NCBI GenBank assembly: GCA_036583965.1
Contig: JAZBQD010000030.1
Coordinates: forward strand, 111,054,162-111,118,161
Source: Prunella strophiata
Taxonomy: Eukaryota; Chordata; Aves; Passeriformes; Prunellidae
Direction of reading: 5' to 3'
DNA length: 64,000 bases
This document shows positions 1 to 11,243 of the stretch, in pieces (position 1 is the stretch's first letter; every line of letters starts with the position of its first letter). The position numbers and the translations under genes were made by a program. Under the pieces are notes generated by a model. The model searched no databases. It worked only from the letters and a program-made list of their open reading frames with translations, and was not told the origin of the DNA.

Positions 1-765
1 CATTCCCCTCCCCAAGGACATCATGAGAGAGGGATGCGACTTGTGCGTTCCCCCTGCTTTTTTTTTTTTTCTTTTTTTTTTTTTTTCTTATGTGCCAAAC
101 TAATTTAAGAACTAACATTATGCTTTTGTTATTTTCATCAAAACAAAAAGGAAAAAAAAAAAAAAAAAGATTGCATAGATCCATGGTTCATTGCAGCGGT
201 TGATATTTTGAGCTGAAAGCCTCCAGTTTAGAATAAGCACAACAGCAGTCTGCTTGAAATTAATGCAGGAGTTGAGGAAAGGGCTGTTTAAGGTACAGTT
301 AATCAGGTTTCTGCTACGTTTTTTAATGGAGACATTGATTACAGATTTCCACGTACTCAAATTTTATGAGGCAGACTTAATAGCAAGGCAGGATTCCAAA
401 AAGAATAAGCCAAGAAGTAAAAGCTTAACACTGCTGTCTTCATGTACAGTACTACCCTGTATCCAGTAAACTGGACTAGGTGCTTAGTGGTTTATCTTAA
501 ATGAGCAAGTCAAGAGCTGAAATTTGGACTGGACTGGAACTGGATGGTCTGTTCTAACACCGTTGTACCAATTTGCAAAACACTGGAGAGGCTGATGACT
601 AGAACTGATATACTGTGTATATAGGATTTCTACCTGTTGTACGCTTTTTTTCTACTGAAGAAAATAGATTGCTTAGAGTGGGTATGTTTTAATACACCTT
701 TTAATTTCACTCTTTTGGAAGTACAAATGTGGCCTGTTATTAATAAAAAAAAATTGTGTTCCACA
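1..765 (+). other. Candidate 3' UTR end of a plus-strand gene
   Basis: This stretch has no coding frame of note and no repeat that I recognise apart from homopolymer runs. It reads like a vertebrate 3' UTR: T-rich and A-rich tracts, then AATAAA at 742-747, followed 20-40 bases later by a T/G-rich stretch (about 768-783) as expected downstream of a cleavage site. Cleavage would fall near 757-770. A CR1 fragment begins soon after, at 849. The coding part would lie left of the window. I cannot name the gene. AATAAA also occurs by chance, so this is a moderate inference from layout only. Confidence 0.35.
58..86. repeat. Poly-T tract, T13-C-T15
   Basis: A homopolymer run interrupted by one C. A run of about 17 A follows at 151-168. 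Both lie inside the candidate 3' UTR. Confidence 0.95.
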
Positions 766-848
766 ACTTGTCTGTATTTTGGAGTCGATAAAGCAACTGA
801 AAACCCGTTGACCAACAACAGCAGAACACAACTATCGTGTTTAGTGAG

Positions 849-945
849 CATAGAATGGGTTGGAAGGGACCTTAAAGACCCCCTGATCTGAGCAGGGACA
901 CCTTCCACTAGATCAGGTTGCTCAGAGCTCCATCCAACCTTGTCT
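849..945 (-). mobile_element. CR1 LINE 3'-end fragment
   Basis: The plus strand reads as the reverse complement of the CR1 3' terminus: a TAGAATGG-type end, then GGTTGGAAGGGACCTTAAAGA, then the CAGGGACACCTTCCACTAGA and CAGGTTGCTCAGAGC blocks typical of avian CR1 3' UTRs. Only about 100 bp remain and no reverse transcriptase is present. CR1 copies are characteristically 5'-truncated and lack a poly-A tail. Confidence 0.85.
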
Positions 946-3378
946 TAAATGATGTAGAAGCCCAAACTGTTGACATGTAAGGCTGCCCTCATTCCCTACA
1001 GCTTTACAGAAAGTCAGGAGCTTGCAGGAATGGGAGGTGTTTGTTATTTATAGAATGAAATTGTAGAATAAAGCCTCACATAACCTAACCTTTATGCATG
1101 TAACACATTGATGTGCAACTGGGATGGTTTCCTCTTGTGCTGTAGCTGCTAGTGGAGAGTGAAATGGTATTTAAAAAGTAGATGGTGAAGCCATGCTCAT
1201 GCCACTACATGGAGATTACAAAGCAGTGCCACTCTTAGCAGAGCATGGCAGTCCCAGCAAGCTCCTAAAGGTGCTGACAGTAAAACTTCTCACTCAACAA
1301 ACAACTGTCATTTTCCTGCTTCCTTCCACTTCTTTGGAGACCAGTAAGGTGGCCATGTTTCATTAAGCTGTGCTTAATCACTGTCTCAGTATAGCAAATT
1401 CAACCACAGACCACTTGGTCTTTCAAGCTTAAACGCTTGGCTTAGCCTAGCACACACCATTCCCTTCTATTTCACAGTCTCCTGAACAATGAGATTAAAG
1501 ATACTTAAATCCCAGTACTTGCCTGAAGTGCAAAAGAGCTGTAAGACCAGGTAACAGCAGTCTTGCACCTCCTAATAAAGGTGGTTCACACCAGCAAGGC
1601 AAGGGGAAAGTACACTTATAAAATGCTTTTAAAAGAGCTCAAACACTGCTTCGCCAGTACATTCCTTCAGTGCCTAATAATAATAGTACATTAGCTTCTA
1701 ATTAAACATGAGGCCACACTCATGAGTCCTTATTTCCATGCTGTCTTTCACAATAACAGGCACCAGCTATGCATTACAGAGAAGGCAACACAGCTGGCAC
1801 TAGACAAAAAAAAAAAAACAACAAAGGATTGCAATGACATGCTGCCAGTGTTGGAGTGGCTATTTTTCCCTGTGAACCAGCCTTCCTTGGGGGCAGGAGG
1901 GGTGAATGGGGGTGCTAAATTTGCACTAATGCAGCAATTAGGAATTACTGTTTTGTAAAGGTCTTCCTACAGGGTGACTTTTCTAGTCGTATGTGCACTC
2001 CTCTGACTTAGCTGAAGTCTCTGGCTGTTGACCTAAAGCTTACAGGCATTTCTTTGTCTCTTTCCAATCTCAGATGTCTTCTTTAAAAAAAAAGCCCTGC
2101 AGGCTTGGGAGGTGGGTTTGAGGTGCTGTGTGACACAAAGGGCTCCATGGAGCTGAGCCTGCACCAGGTCCCCCAACTCACCTTGCAGGTGAGAGGGCTG
2201 ACAGATGAACATCAACTCTTCTGCTCACCTCCAAGACCAGGCAGAGGTTGCTTGCAGGGTTTCTGCAGACACTGTGCTCATCCTCTTCCTTTGGGCTTCT
2301 GACCATGGCCCCAGGTGGCTGTTTCAGCCCAGAGAGAAACATAAGAAAAAAACGGTGCAGTGAAATGCTGTTCACAACCATAACCTTCACCTTTTCATCT
2401 CTAGATGTGGTTTTTCTGCCTGCACAGCTCTGGTGGCACAGTCTGGGCTCCTGCCGAGCCCCAGCAGCGGGGAAGGTGCCTCACACCTTCCCCATTCCTG
2501 ACTCCTCCATCCCAGCCTCCAGCCCCGGGGGAGACACAGCCCCTGCTGCATTCATTACCTGTCTTTGCAGCAGTTTGTTCCCAGCTTTATTTACCTGCTG
2601 CCGTGTTTGTACAGGCCTCGAGAGGACTCGACAAGCCTGCGGTTCAAACAGCTCGGAGGTGGTGGTGGAGAGGGGAGAGAATTGCTGGGTGATTGCAAAG
2701 AGGCCCCGAGGCAAACCTCAGCCCTTTCATTCCTGCCTCCTCTCCTCTCTTGCACCACCTTGGCTCCGCTCAACATCCAGGCTTGCAAGAAAAACAAGGC
2801 ATGTGGGAGCTGCTCTGCAAGGCCTCCCTCAGCAGAGAGCTCTGGAGGAGGGGATAGCTCCTCTCCCCCACGCTCCTTTAACCCCAGTTGGGTGGCATGA
2901 GGTGCACATCAGCTCATGGGTGTCTCCAAAAATCCCAGGCAAAGCCTTCAGGTGCTAAAGTGCTCATGGGGTGCAAAGCTGTGTTACCTCCCCAGCTGGC
3001 TCTGGGCTCAGCTGTTGAACAGATCCCGTTGTTCCTGTGCCTTGGGGAGGGAGCATCCAGCCTTCCCCCTTCCTTGACTTTTGATGTGTGTCTTTGGAGG
3101 AGACCCACAAAAGCAAGGAAGACAGAGCACTGGGTTCTTCAGACACCAGTCCTGGGGCCAGGGGGTTGAGGGAAGATGCCCAGCTGCACTTTGCCTGTCC
3201 TGTTCTTTGGCCAAAACCACCTGAAAGTGAGCCCAGGTCTCTGTATGAAGCCTGTAACAACTTTGGCCACAGCAGTTTGGTATTGGAGAGGGATGGATCA
3301 TTCACAGCACTGCTCCACTGCCTCCCCTCTCTGCTTTTCTGGGATGCTCTTTCATTCAGGTAAAATGCCATACTCAGG
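946..3378. other. Non-coding stretch, no gene seen
   Basis: Single-copy-looking DNA with an A12 run near 1806-1818. From about 2100 it becomes GC-richer, with longer chance open frames on both strands (for example 2248-2958 plus and 2964-3371 minus). These overlap each other in several frames, show no recognisable domain, and have low-complexity composition. I see no gene here. Confidence 0.5.
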
Positions 3379-3478
3379 AATCACAGAATCATTCAGGTTG
3401 GAAAATGACCTCCAAGATCATCAAGCCCAGCCATTTACCCAGCGCTGCCATGTCCACTGCTATTGCCAAGCCAAGCCA
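3379..3478 (-). mobile_element. CR1 LINE 3'-end fragment, different subfamily
   Basis: AATCACAGAATCATTCAGGT followed by TTGGAAAATGACC, an AAGATCATCAAG block and a CCAGCGCTGCCATGTCCAC block match the reverse complement of a CR1 3' end. The subfamily differs from the copies at 849 and 19897. The copy is about 100 bp and strongly truncated. Confidence 0.75.
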
Positions 3479-5211
3479 GGGAGAGGCTCAGAGCCCAGTG
3501 CTGACTGAAGCAGGGCAGGGTCAGAGCACAGGAAGCCCTTTCCAGGGGAGGTGGCACAGGCAGATCCCAACACGTCCAGCTGAGCGTCAGGGGCTGTGAG
3601 ACGCGGGGCTGGGAGGGCTCTGAGCTGTGGTGGAGAGCAGGGTGGGGAGGCTGTGCCCCAGGGACACCCTGGAGAGGCTGGCATGACACCCAGCTGGGCT
3701 GGAAAACCCTCACTGCTGCACCAGAGAAGTCCTGAGCTTACAGAGAAACACTCAGCAGGCACTTGAGGAAGAATGGGATTTAAAATCAGTGCTGCCACTA
3801 CCTTATTTACCTGCTGTTTTTGAAATACTGTGGGAGAGGCTTTCAGGCTTTGCTCTGCAGTGATGTAGAGCTAAGACCATTTAAAAGCTAATAAAGAGGC
3901 AACTTGTGATCCACACAGGAAACACCTTGTCTGAGAGACTCGAGTAGAAACATGCAGAAGAGTAAGACAAACACTTCAGCTGTGGCAATGAGAAGGGGGA
4001 AGATGTTCTGCACTCTCCCCTGGAGGAGCAGGCAGGAGCCCGTTTGCTCTGCCCCAGGGGCACAGAGGAACCCTTGACAGGAATAAGGGCCGTGGGCCAA
4101 CTCAGAACAATGCACAAGGAGAGAAATCTGCCTGACGAGTCTCCCCCACCCCAGTCTCCACTGCCTGATCAGATCAGAGGAAATAAATCCTGGCAGAGCC
4201 AGTTTTCACAGGAGTTCATGCCCTGACCCTGCCTCAACAGGGACTGGGTCCAATACCTTTCCCTTTTATCTATTTAAATAGGATTGCTTGTCTTAGTCCA
4301 CTAACAGGCAAAACATGCCAAGTCCTGTGCTGCATTACTGGTGTCTGCTGTGTTTTAAAACCCCCAGTGAGGCTGGCTTTGCCCCAGCATTGCCTTGCTT
4401 TTGCAAAGATGCTTAGCTAGGGGCATTGTAGGAGGTTTAGCAGGGCACAATTATAACTGACATAGGAAACTTCTATCACAGTAGCTACATCCAAAAGCAC
4501 ACGTGCAGTGGGGTTTAGGCATTTGCAAAATCAAAGTCTAGACGTTTGTGGTGAATATAAAGGCTGACTTCAGCCTAACCTCTGCCAGTCTCTGCAGCTT
4601 ACAAAAGGCTACATCTTCCTCTAAAATAAAGGTAAGATTTAAAATCTGTTCAGTAGACCAGGCCATCCCAGCTTGAAGAAGATGCTGGATGCCCTGAGAT
4701 TAACTCAGCCTCACCACTGACTTCCCAAATAGAAAGGACTTTATTCCCCACGGTCTTGACATAAATCCTGATTCTGATGGTGATTTATTAAAGAAAGGTG
4801 GTACTGCTCCATTGCTCACCGAGCCAAACTGCTCTCAGGATCATCTCTGTTCTCCCTTTATCCTCTGGGCTCCTGACACATTTCTCACTGCACCAATTCC
4901 CAGGGAAGCAGTTTGCTTTAGTGCAGCAAACCAGGGCAGCCAGTGCAGATGCAGACAAGCTCTCTGGGCACCTCCCTCCCTTTCACCAGTGCCTTCTCTG
5001 CCAAAAAGGTCCCAGCTCTAGGTCCTTTCCAAAGCAAAAATCTTTGCAGAGTTGGGAACTGAGGGGCTCACTTCCCATCCTTGTCTCTGCCAGCTCTGGA
5101 GAAAGAGCGAGCTGCAGAACTGCTCCCGGCATCCCCATGGCCATGCCAAGGACACAGCCCCAGACATGCTTTCAGCCTGTGTTTCCTTCCCAAAGGCCTG
5201 CCAGGATGAGG
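3479..5211. other. Non-coding stretch, no gene seen
   Basis: Moderately GC-rich to about 3800, then mixed composition. Open frames are short and unrelated to known proteins. The long plus-strand frame beginning at 4798 stays open only because it runs into the 11-bp array at 5212. Nothing else is supported. Confidence 0.5.
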
Positions 5212-5577
5212 CAGCCCTGCAGCAGCCCTGCAGCAGCCCTGCAGCAGCCCTGCAGCAGCCCTGCAGCAGCCCTGCAGCAGCCCTGCAGCAGCCCTGCAGC
5301 AGCCCTGCAGCAGCCCTGCAGCAGCCCTGCAGCAGCCCTGCAGCAGCCCTGCAGCAGCCCTGCAGCAGCCCTGCAGCAGCCCTGCAGCAGCCCTGCAGCA
5401 GCCCTGCAGCAGCCCTGCAGCAGCCCTGCAGCAGCCCTGCAGCAGCCCTGCAGCAGCCCTGCAGCAGCCCTGCAGCAGCCCTGCAGCAGCCCTGCAGCAG
5501 CCCTGCAGCAGCCCTGCAGCAGCCCTGCAGCAGCCCTGCAGCAGCCCTGCAGCAGCCCTGCAGCAGCCCTGCAGCAG
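5212..5577. repeat. 11-bp minisatellite array 1, unit CAGCAGCCCTG, about 33 copies
   Basis: The unit CAGCAGCCCTG repeats without a visible mismatch for 366 bp (33.3 units). Each unit contains the palindrome CTGCAG, which is a PstI site. Because 11 is not a multiple of 3, each strand cycles through one 11-residue peptide in all three frames (AALQQPCSSPA-type on plus, GLLQGCCRAAA-type on minus). No stop occurs in any of the six frames, so the long open frames here are a by-product and not evidence of a gene. Lack of decay suggests recent expansion or continuing homogenisation. Confidence 0.97.
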
Positions 5578-5808
5578 CTAGAGCTGTTGCTGGCAAGCAC
5601 ACCCAGCAAAGAGAAAGGGCTGGGGAGTCATCGTGGCTCAGAACCAGCCTGTGCCACTGGGGAGGGAGGCATACCTGATCCTCCCCCTCCTCCCTCTGAG
5701 CTTCCCTTCCCTCTCAATTAGCTGAGAGGTAACTCAACTCCTCCTTCCTGGAGGAGTTAGAAGAAAAAATAAACTAAAAGGCCAACAAATGTGCAGGAAT
5801 ACACTGGC
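5578..5808. other. Spacer between the two 11-bp arrays
   Basis: This is 231 bp of unique sequence. Its first part (5589-5638) is identical to 6535-6584 beyond the second array. It also contains a pyrimidine-rich patch at 5679-5715. No gene is seen. Confidence 0.8.
5589..5638 (+). repeat. 50-bp direct repeat flanking the arrays, copy A
   Basis: Fifty bases starting GCTGGCAAGCACACCCAGCA and ending TCGTGGCT are identical to 6535-6584. Similarity extends a few bases leftward (GAGCTGT) with a one-base indel. The copy lies 12 bases after the end of array 1. Confidence 0.95.
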
Positions 5809-6311
5809 CAGCAGCCCTGCAGCAGCCCTGCAGCAGCCCTGCAGCAGCCCTGCAGCAGCCCTGCAGCAGCCCTGCAGCAGCCCTGCAGCAGCCCTGCAGC
5901 AGCCCTGCAGCAGCCCTGCAGCAGCCCTGCAGCAGCCCTGCAGCAGCCCTGCAGCAGCCCTGCAGCAGCCCTGCAGCAGCCCTGCAGCAGCCCTGCAGCA
6001 GCCCTGCAGCAGCCCTGCAGCAGCCCTGCAGCAGCCCTGCAGCAGCCCTGCAGCAGCCCTGCAGCAGCCCTGCAGCAGCCCTGCAGCAGCCCTGCAGCAG
6101 CCCTGCAGCAGCCCTGCAGCAGCCCTGCAGCAGCCCTGCAGCAGCCCTGCAGCAGCCCTGCAGCAGCCCTGCAGCAGCCCTGCAGCAGCCCTGCAGCAGC
6201 CCTGCAGCAGCCCTGCAGCAGCCCTGCAGCAGCCCTGCAGCAGCCCTGCAGCAGCCCTGCAGCAGCCCTGCAGCAGCCCTGCAGCAGCCCTGCAGCAGCC
6301 CTGCAGCAGCC
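5809..6311. repeat. 11-bp minisatellite array 2, same unit, about 46 copies
   Basis: The CAGCAGCCCTG unit as in array 1, for about 503 bp (about 45.7 units), again without visible internal variants. The last unit degrades to CAGCAGCCTTTG. It has the same head-to-tail orientation as array 1 and is likewise open in all six frames. The two arrays together span about 1.1 kb and would be unstable in assembly, so copy numbers may be approximate. Confidence 0.97.
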
Positions 6312-6534
6312 TTTGCCCCGGGTGGCAGCTGGCTCAGCATGTGCCAGCAAGCACCGCGCTACAGCTGGCTCCAGCTCACTGGGCTGGCTGGGCTCTGCCA
6401 GCCAGTTTTTGGCAGGGAGGTGGTGTTGAAGATGCCACTGGACTTTATCCATTCATTTCTGCTCTTTAGTAACCAAAACAGCCACTCAGAGCCAGGGTGA
6501 AGCCCCACAGTGAAGGCTGTTGTTAATGAGCTGT

Positions 6535-6584
6535 GCTGGCAAGCACACCCAGCAAAGAGAAAGGGCTGGGGAGTCATCGTGGCT
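6535..6584 (+). repeat. 50-bp direct repeat flanking the arrays, copy B
   Basis: Identical over 50 bases to 5589-5638. Here it sits 223 bp beyond the end of array 2 instead of 12 bp, so the flank was duplicated but the spacing differs between copies. Confidence 0.95.
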
Positions 6585-8248
6585 TTGCTGGCAGAGGCTT
6601 GTGCCTGGAGGGGGTTCCCTTCTTCCCCCTCTGGGTGGGTGCTGGCAGCTGAAGGGCAGGGAGGGAAGCAGGGCTGGCTTGGGGACAGGCAGAGGGTGCA
6701 GTCCCCAGTGGCACAGCTAGCCAAGCTCACTCTTGGAAAGGGACTGCTCTGCTCCACAGTGCTTCAGGACTGTGCTGACAGACTCTCCAGCCTGAAGCAA
6801 GCCAAGGAAAGGTGCTCCAGGGGAGGTTGTCATTATTTAATAACAGCAGCCTGTTTCCAAGGCTGGAGAGAAGATTTTATGCATCTGACTGTTATTAAAA
6901 CCAGAGAGACACTGACCTAGGGGACTTGGCCAGCGTTGTGCTCGATGCCTGCAGACATCTGGAACTGCTCCTTCAAATGCCACCTCCCCTGCTCCCTCCT
7001 GGCCCACACTGCAGCACCCTGCTCCAGCCAGTGCTCTACAGCATCCAGAAAAACCTTTAAAGTCAGGTTGTTTCCATGGAAAATTCCCAGAGCTGCTCTG
7101 AGGTGTGCCACAAAGGCCCCCAGTGCGTGTCACTGCTTTGTCCCCTCTCTGAGCTCTCAGGCAGGGCTCTCCAGTGTCACAAGCTGGCACAAGGCTCTCA
7201 ACAAGGCAGTGGGACTTCCCAGGGAAGGACCCAATTCACTGATCAGCTCCATCTGAGCTCTCTGTGAGGAATCAGAGGGGCAGGGTGGGGCTGGGTGAGG
7301 TAGGAAGCAACAGGGATGGGATCTCCAGCCATTGCAGCTTTTTAGAGTGGCTCTCTCCTCACTGCCCTCACAGGGACAGCCAGGGAGGGGCACAGGCACA
7401 CACCTGTGCTCACTCATGCAACACTCACTTGGTTTTACACTGAAAATTCTCCATTTCTCACAGCAGGGAGCTCTCAGAGCACTACATGCACCACACTCCC
7501 CCAGCACAAGCTGCTCACAGACAGGGAAAACACGAGAATGGAGACGGCAGTAACTCATCTCTGCTTGTGCACTGCCCTGCTGACCTGACCTCACCAACTG
7601 CTTGGTCCCACAGCAGTCTGCAGCTCTGCCCTTTGGCTACTCCATCCCAGCTCCCTGAGGTCTGTCAGAGCATCCAGGTGGCTAAAAGCTGCCTCAGGGT
7701 GTGTCCCTCGAGGCTGACACCTCACAGCTCTGCCACAACCCTGTAATCCACTCCACTGCTGCTGTCAGAGAGGGATCAAATCTCATCTGCAAAGAAAGAG
7801 GAAAAAACATCCACTTCCTCAGCCATGAACATTGGTATGGTTGTTCTCAGCTCAGAAAGCACAATCTGGGTGAGACCAGCATTCCTCAAATTTGGTTTTG
7901 CCTCAAGAGTTTCCTGTGTTAAAAGCCCAAGGAAAAATCAAATCATAATTCCTCTCTAAGAAGTTAGGGAACACAGGGCTCATAGGGAAAATGCCTTCCA
8001 CATCCCAATCACTTATCAGAGTGTCCACTTTATCTATAGTAAATATTTAAATATTTCTAGAATTCTACACTGCTCTTCAGTTACCATTAAAAAATATTAA
8101 TAGATACATATGTATTGTTATACATTTTCAGACACATAAATATATATGTCTGTGCATATATATATTCACACACATTTAAAAAAACCCTTGAAAGCATTTA
8201 TTTGATCAGCCTAAAGGCATCCTGCTTTTGAATTCTGCTTCTACTTCC
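6585..8248. other. Non-coding stretch, no gene seen
   Basis: GC-moderate single-copy DNA to about 7950, then AT-rich with short TATATA runs near 8140-8170. The open frames are short and lack recognisable domains. Confidence 0.5.
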
Positions 8249-8432
8249 TCTTGCCATATTTAATAAGATGACAAGATATCCTCTTGTCATATTTAATAAT
8301 ATTAAATCTATCAAGATATTTAATAACATGACAAAATATCCTCTTGTCATATTTAATAATATTAAATATCTCAAGATATTTAATAATATGACAAGATATC
8401 CTCTTGTCATATTTAATAATATTCAATAAGTC
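8249..8432. repeat. AT-rich 60-bp tandem repeat with internal inverted repeats
   Basis: The period is exactly 60: units 8281-8340 and 8341-8400 differ at about four bases. A third unit is partial (8401-8432) and a shortened one precedes them (8249-8280). At the unit junctions GACAAGATATCCTCTTGTC forms an inverted repeat (GACAAGA / TCTTGTC around TATCC), and the flanking TTTAATAATAT blocks extend the dyad. The tract could extrude as cruciforms. Short frames on the minus strand merely translate the repeat. Confidence 0.93.
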
Positions 8433-8676
8433 ATATTTACCTTCTTTTCAGCAGTCACACAAGACAGGATACAAACTCCTACTGATTCCCCTACAGTGCT
8501 ACTGGCTGACAACAGCTCCAGCCCTATCCCATCCCAACAACCCAAATCCAAACCCAGGTGCAAGGACTTGGGTCCAAAATGGTAAATGAGGCTGCTGCTC
8601 CTGCATCACCAAAAACTAAAGGAGCTGTAAGTAACTGGCTTCAGCTCTTTGCAGTGGTTTATTGTGGTTTATTTGT

Positions 8677-8794
8677 GCCAGGCTGGATGGGGCTCTGAGC
8701 AGCCTGGTCCAGTGCAAGGTGTCCCTGCCCGTGGCAGTGGGGTTGGAGCTGGATGATCTTTGAGGTTCCTTCCAAGCCAAACCATTCTGTGACT
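8677..8794 (+). mobile_element. CR1 LINE 3'-end fragment
   Basis: Sense-orientation CR1 3' end: CCAGGCTGGATGGGGCTCTG, then GAGCAGCCTGGTCCAGTG, the GTGTCCCTGCCC block, GAGCTGGATGATCTTTGAGG, and the TTCCTTCCAAGCCAAACCAT terminus ending TTCTGTGA. It is about 118 bp and 5'-truncated. Confidence 0.92.
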
Positions 8795-11183
8795 CCTCCC
8801 CTTGTCCTCAGCTGCCTTCTTCACCATATTTTAATAAGTGTTGCTCCTCTGAGGGTCATTCTTTGGCCCATAAAGAAGGGATTTATCAAGTATTTCTTAA
8901 TTCCATTGCAGTCATATGTGTGCACACACAGAGGGGGTAGTTGCAGAGCTACAGTGCTTTTTATCAAGCCTCTTCCTGCCCTTCTGCTGTTTTCCCAAGC
9001 TCTGTTTGTTTCCTCAGGTTTACTCTAAGGCCCTGAATGTACCCCAGATTAACTAAATTCACCAGAGACCAAGATGCAAGGGGCAAAACCTTCCATCCAA
9101 GTGGATGAAGGCTCCCATCAAAGCCAGGTTTATATATCTCAGCTAAAAATGTCCCCTTGCCCCTGGTGAGTGCCAGGGGCTCTGTGCCAAGCCCTGGCCA
9201 CTCCTCACCAGCCAGGCTGTCGTGCCAGAGGATTATGGCTTCCTAGAAGGCCTCCTGAGAGGCTTCAATTACCTTCCTTGATCAGATAGCAAAGCTCCTG
9301 TGCCAGCAGGGAGCAGACCCAGCTGCAGGAAGGTTCCTCCTGAGCAAGGCACTGGGTGTCCTGCAGGGACAGCCAGCCCCAGCACCTCAGCTCCTCAGAA
9401 AGTTCAATTTCTTGGGAGGTCTGTTCTGGGAGAGGCATAGCCCAGCTCTTGGGTGATGCTGGGCTTTGGGGGCAGCAAAGAGACCATGAAAGTTGAGTGA
9501 AACAGAAGAGAGAAGTCATTCTCTCATTCTCTGCTGGAAAAACCTGCCAGAAGGCCAGAGCCAGCCTCAGTTTTTGGGTTTAGCTCCCCCTCCAGTGCTT
9601 TTAAGCTCCTTAAAGCTCTTCCTGAACAACCAATCCAGTCCTCCAGTTTTGCCCAAAAGGCATCTGGCTGACAGCAGGGAAGTTAAGATGTCAGTGCAAA
9701 CACATCTGATGCCAGCAGAGTTTGGCTGCAGAGCTGAGTTGTGACACAATTAATACCTAATGAGGATATAAATATTATATTGTGACACACATAAGATCAC
9801 CAGGTTTCCACAGAATATCTTGTTGTTGAGGAGCCAAGAAATAATCCTTTAACCATGGATTAAATGTAGTGCTGTTTGACATCCCATCCTTCACTCAAGC
9901 CATTAGGAGAACCCAGGACAGGGAGATTTCCTCACCAGAAATACTCACATCTGGGTGAGATATTTTCTAGCATACATGCAAATTAGAAGTTATGAGGCTC
10001 TCAGAGGAATGGCTGCTCCAATCTAGTGCCTGCTTTGTGCCTAGGCTGCATTAAATGCTGATCTCTTGTCTGAAAAATGTCATTAAGCTGCAAATCTGTC
10101 CTGTCTTTCTTTCAACTCAGTCTCAGCCACAAACTTCACCCACCAGACTTTAGGCCAGCTCCTGGATGCCCACATTTGGTGTCCCTTGAAGCAGCACTTG
10201 CAGGGCTGTTGTCACTGCAGGGTGACCCAGCAGTGACACATGGCTGTGCCTGCAGTCACCATCACATGCCAGGGGTCCAGCCTGCCCCTCCTTTCCTCAG
10301 GTGTGCCAGCTGCCACTGGAAGGGTGCTTGAGCCTCTCTTCATCCCCTGCTGCTCTTCTGGGCCCTGCCCTTTGAGTCGTGGTGAATTCATGCACCCAGA
10401 GCTGGAAGGTGAATCCTCAGTGACTCACAGAACACAAAGGACAGCCTGTGTATTTCAGCCCAGTCCAGTGGAGATTTTCTCTCTCCCCTGTATCCTGCAG
10501 GGCTGCACTGTGATCTCCAGAGGCTGGAGGTGTCTGCTTCCCTGGAGAAGCTGTTTCAGTGTTTTGTGAGAGTACAGCTGCCAGCATCCTCTGTACTCAG
10601 TCTGTTACCCTGCACAGTCACTACAGGTTTTTTCTCTTTCTCTCCCTCTCCCTGACAATGGAGGTCCCCAGGCATCCTCCTATCACTTCCTCCTATCTTA
10701 TGTGAGTTATTAATAGCAGCAAAATGGGGACAGACATGGCAAACTTAGGAATTCAGTGAAAAGAAAGCCAAGTCCTATAACAGAAATGTGGAGGAAGAAC
10801 ATCAAGAAGAGAGCTGGAAATGAAAAGCACATCATAGAATTATGCAGCATCCCTGTAACAAAATCAGTTATAAAACTACTTGTGAGGGCACCTATTTGCA
10901 TTATTCATGAGGTATTAATTACACAACTCTTAATTTTTCCTTTTGAGCCTTTGCCATTACAGCTCAACACCTGCAGCAGGTAACCCAGCAGCGCTTTTCT
11001 GCCTCCAACACAACCTATTCAGTTTTCTCCTCCTACCTAATTATGACAATTCTTTTCTTATCCTCCTCTTTTATTTCCCTTGACTCCCATTGTTTGAAGC
11101 AGCCATTACATCTTTAATGTTCCTGTAGCAAAGTTGTTCTCTGCAGACCCCACCCAGGACAGCACCATGATATCACCTGGTGT
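8795..11183. other. Non-coding stretch, no gene seen
   Basis: No repeat family recognised and no exon supported. Open frames are at most about 110 residues and show no domain. A short AT-rich patch lies near 9760-9790. Confidence 0.5.
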
Positions 11184-11243
11184 CAGGCAACAGCTGAAAT
11201 CTGCTCTCCACCAGGCAACAGCTGAAATCTGCTCTCCACCAGG
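11184..11243 (+). repeat. 28-bp tandem duplication (two copies)
   Basis: Unit beginning CAGGCAACAGCTGAAATCTG at 11184-11211, repeated identically at 11212-11239, with a four-base start of a third unit. Probably a replication-slippage duplication. Confidence 0.95.

Noticed and set aside
2248..2958. 236-residue plus-strand open frame
   Set aside because: GC-rich chance frame overlapped by comparable frames on both strands. No recognisable domain, signal peptide or splice context.
4798..5721. 307-residue plus-strand open frame with a QQPCSSPAAAL repeat
   Set aside because: It exists only because the 11-bp array has no stop in any frame. The other five frames are equally open, and the flanking parts show no domain or codon signal.
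5212..6311. CRISPR-like array
   Set aside because: The unit is 11 bp with no spacers, in an animal genome. It is a minisatellite.
5757..6469. Long overlapping frames on both strands through array 2 (GLLQGCCRAAA and CSSPAAALQQP types)
   Set aside because: Same repeat artefact. Both strands and all phases are open, so there is no evidence of translation.
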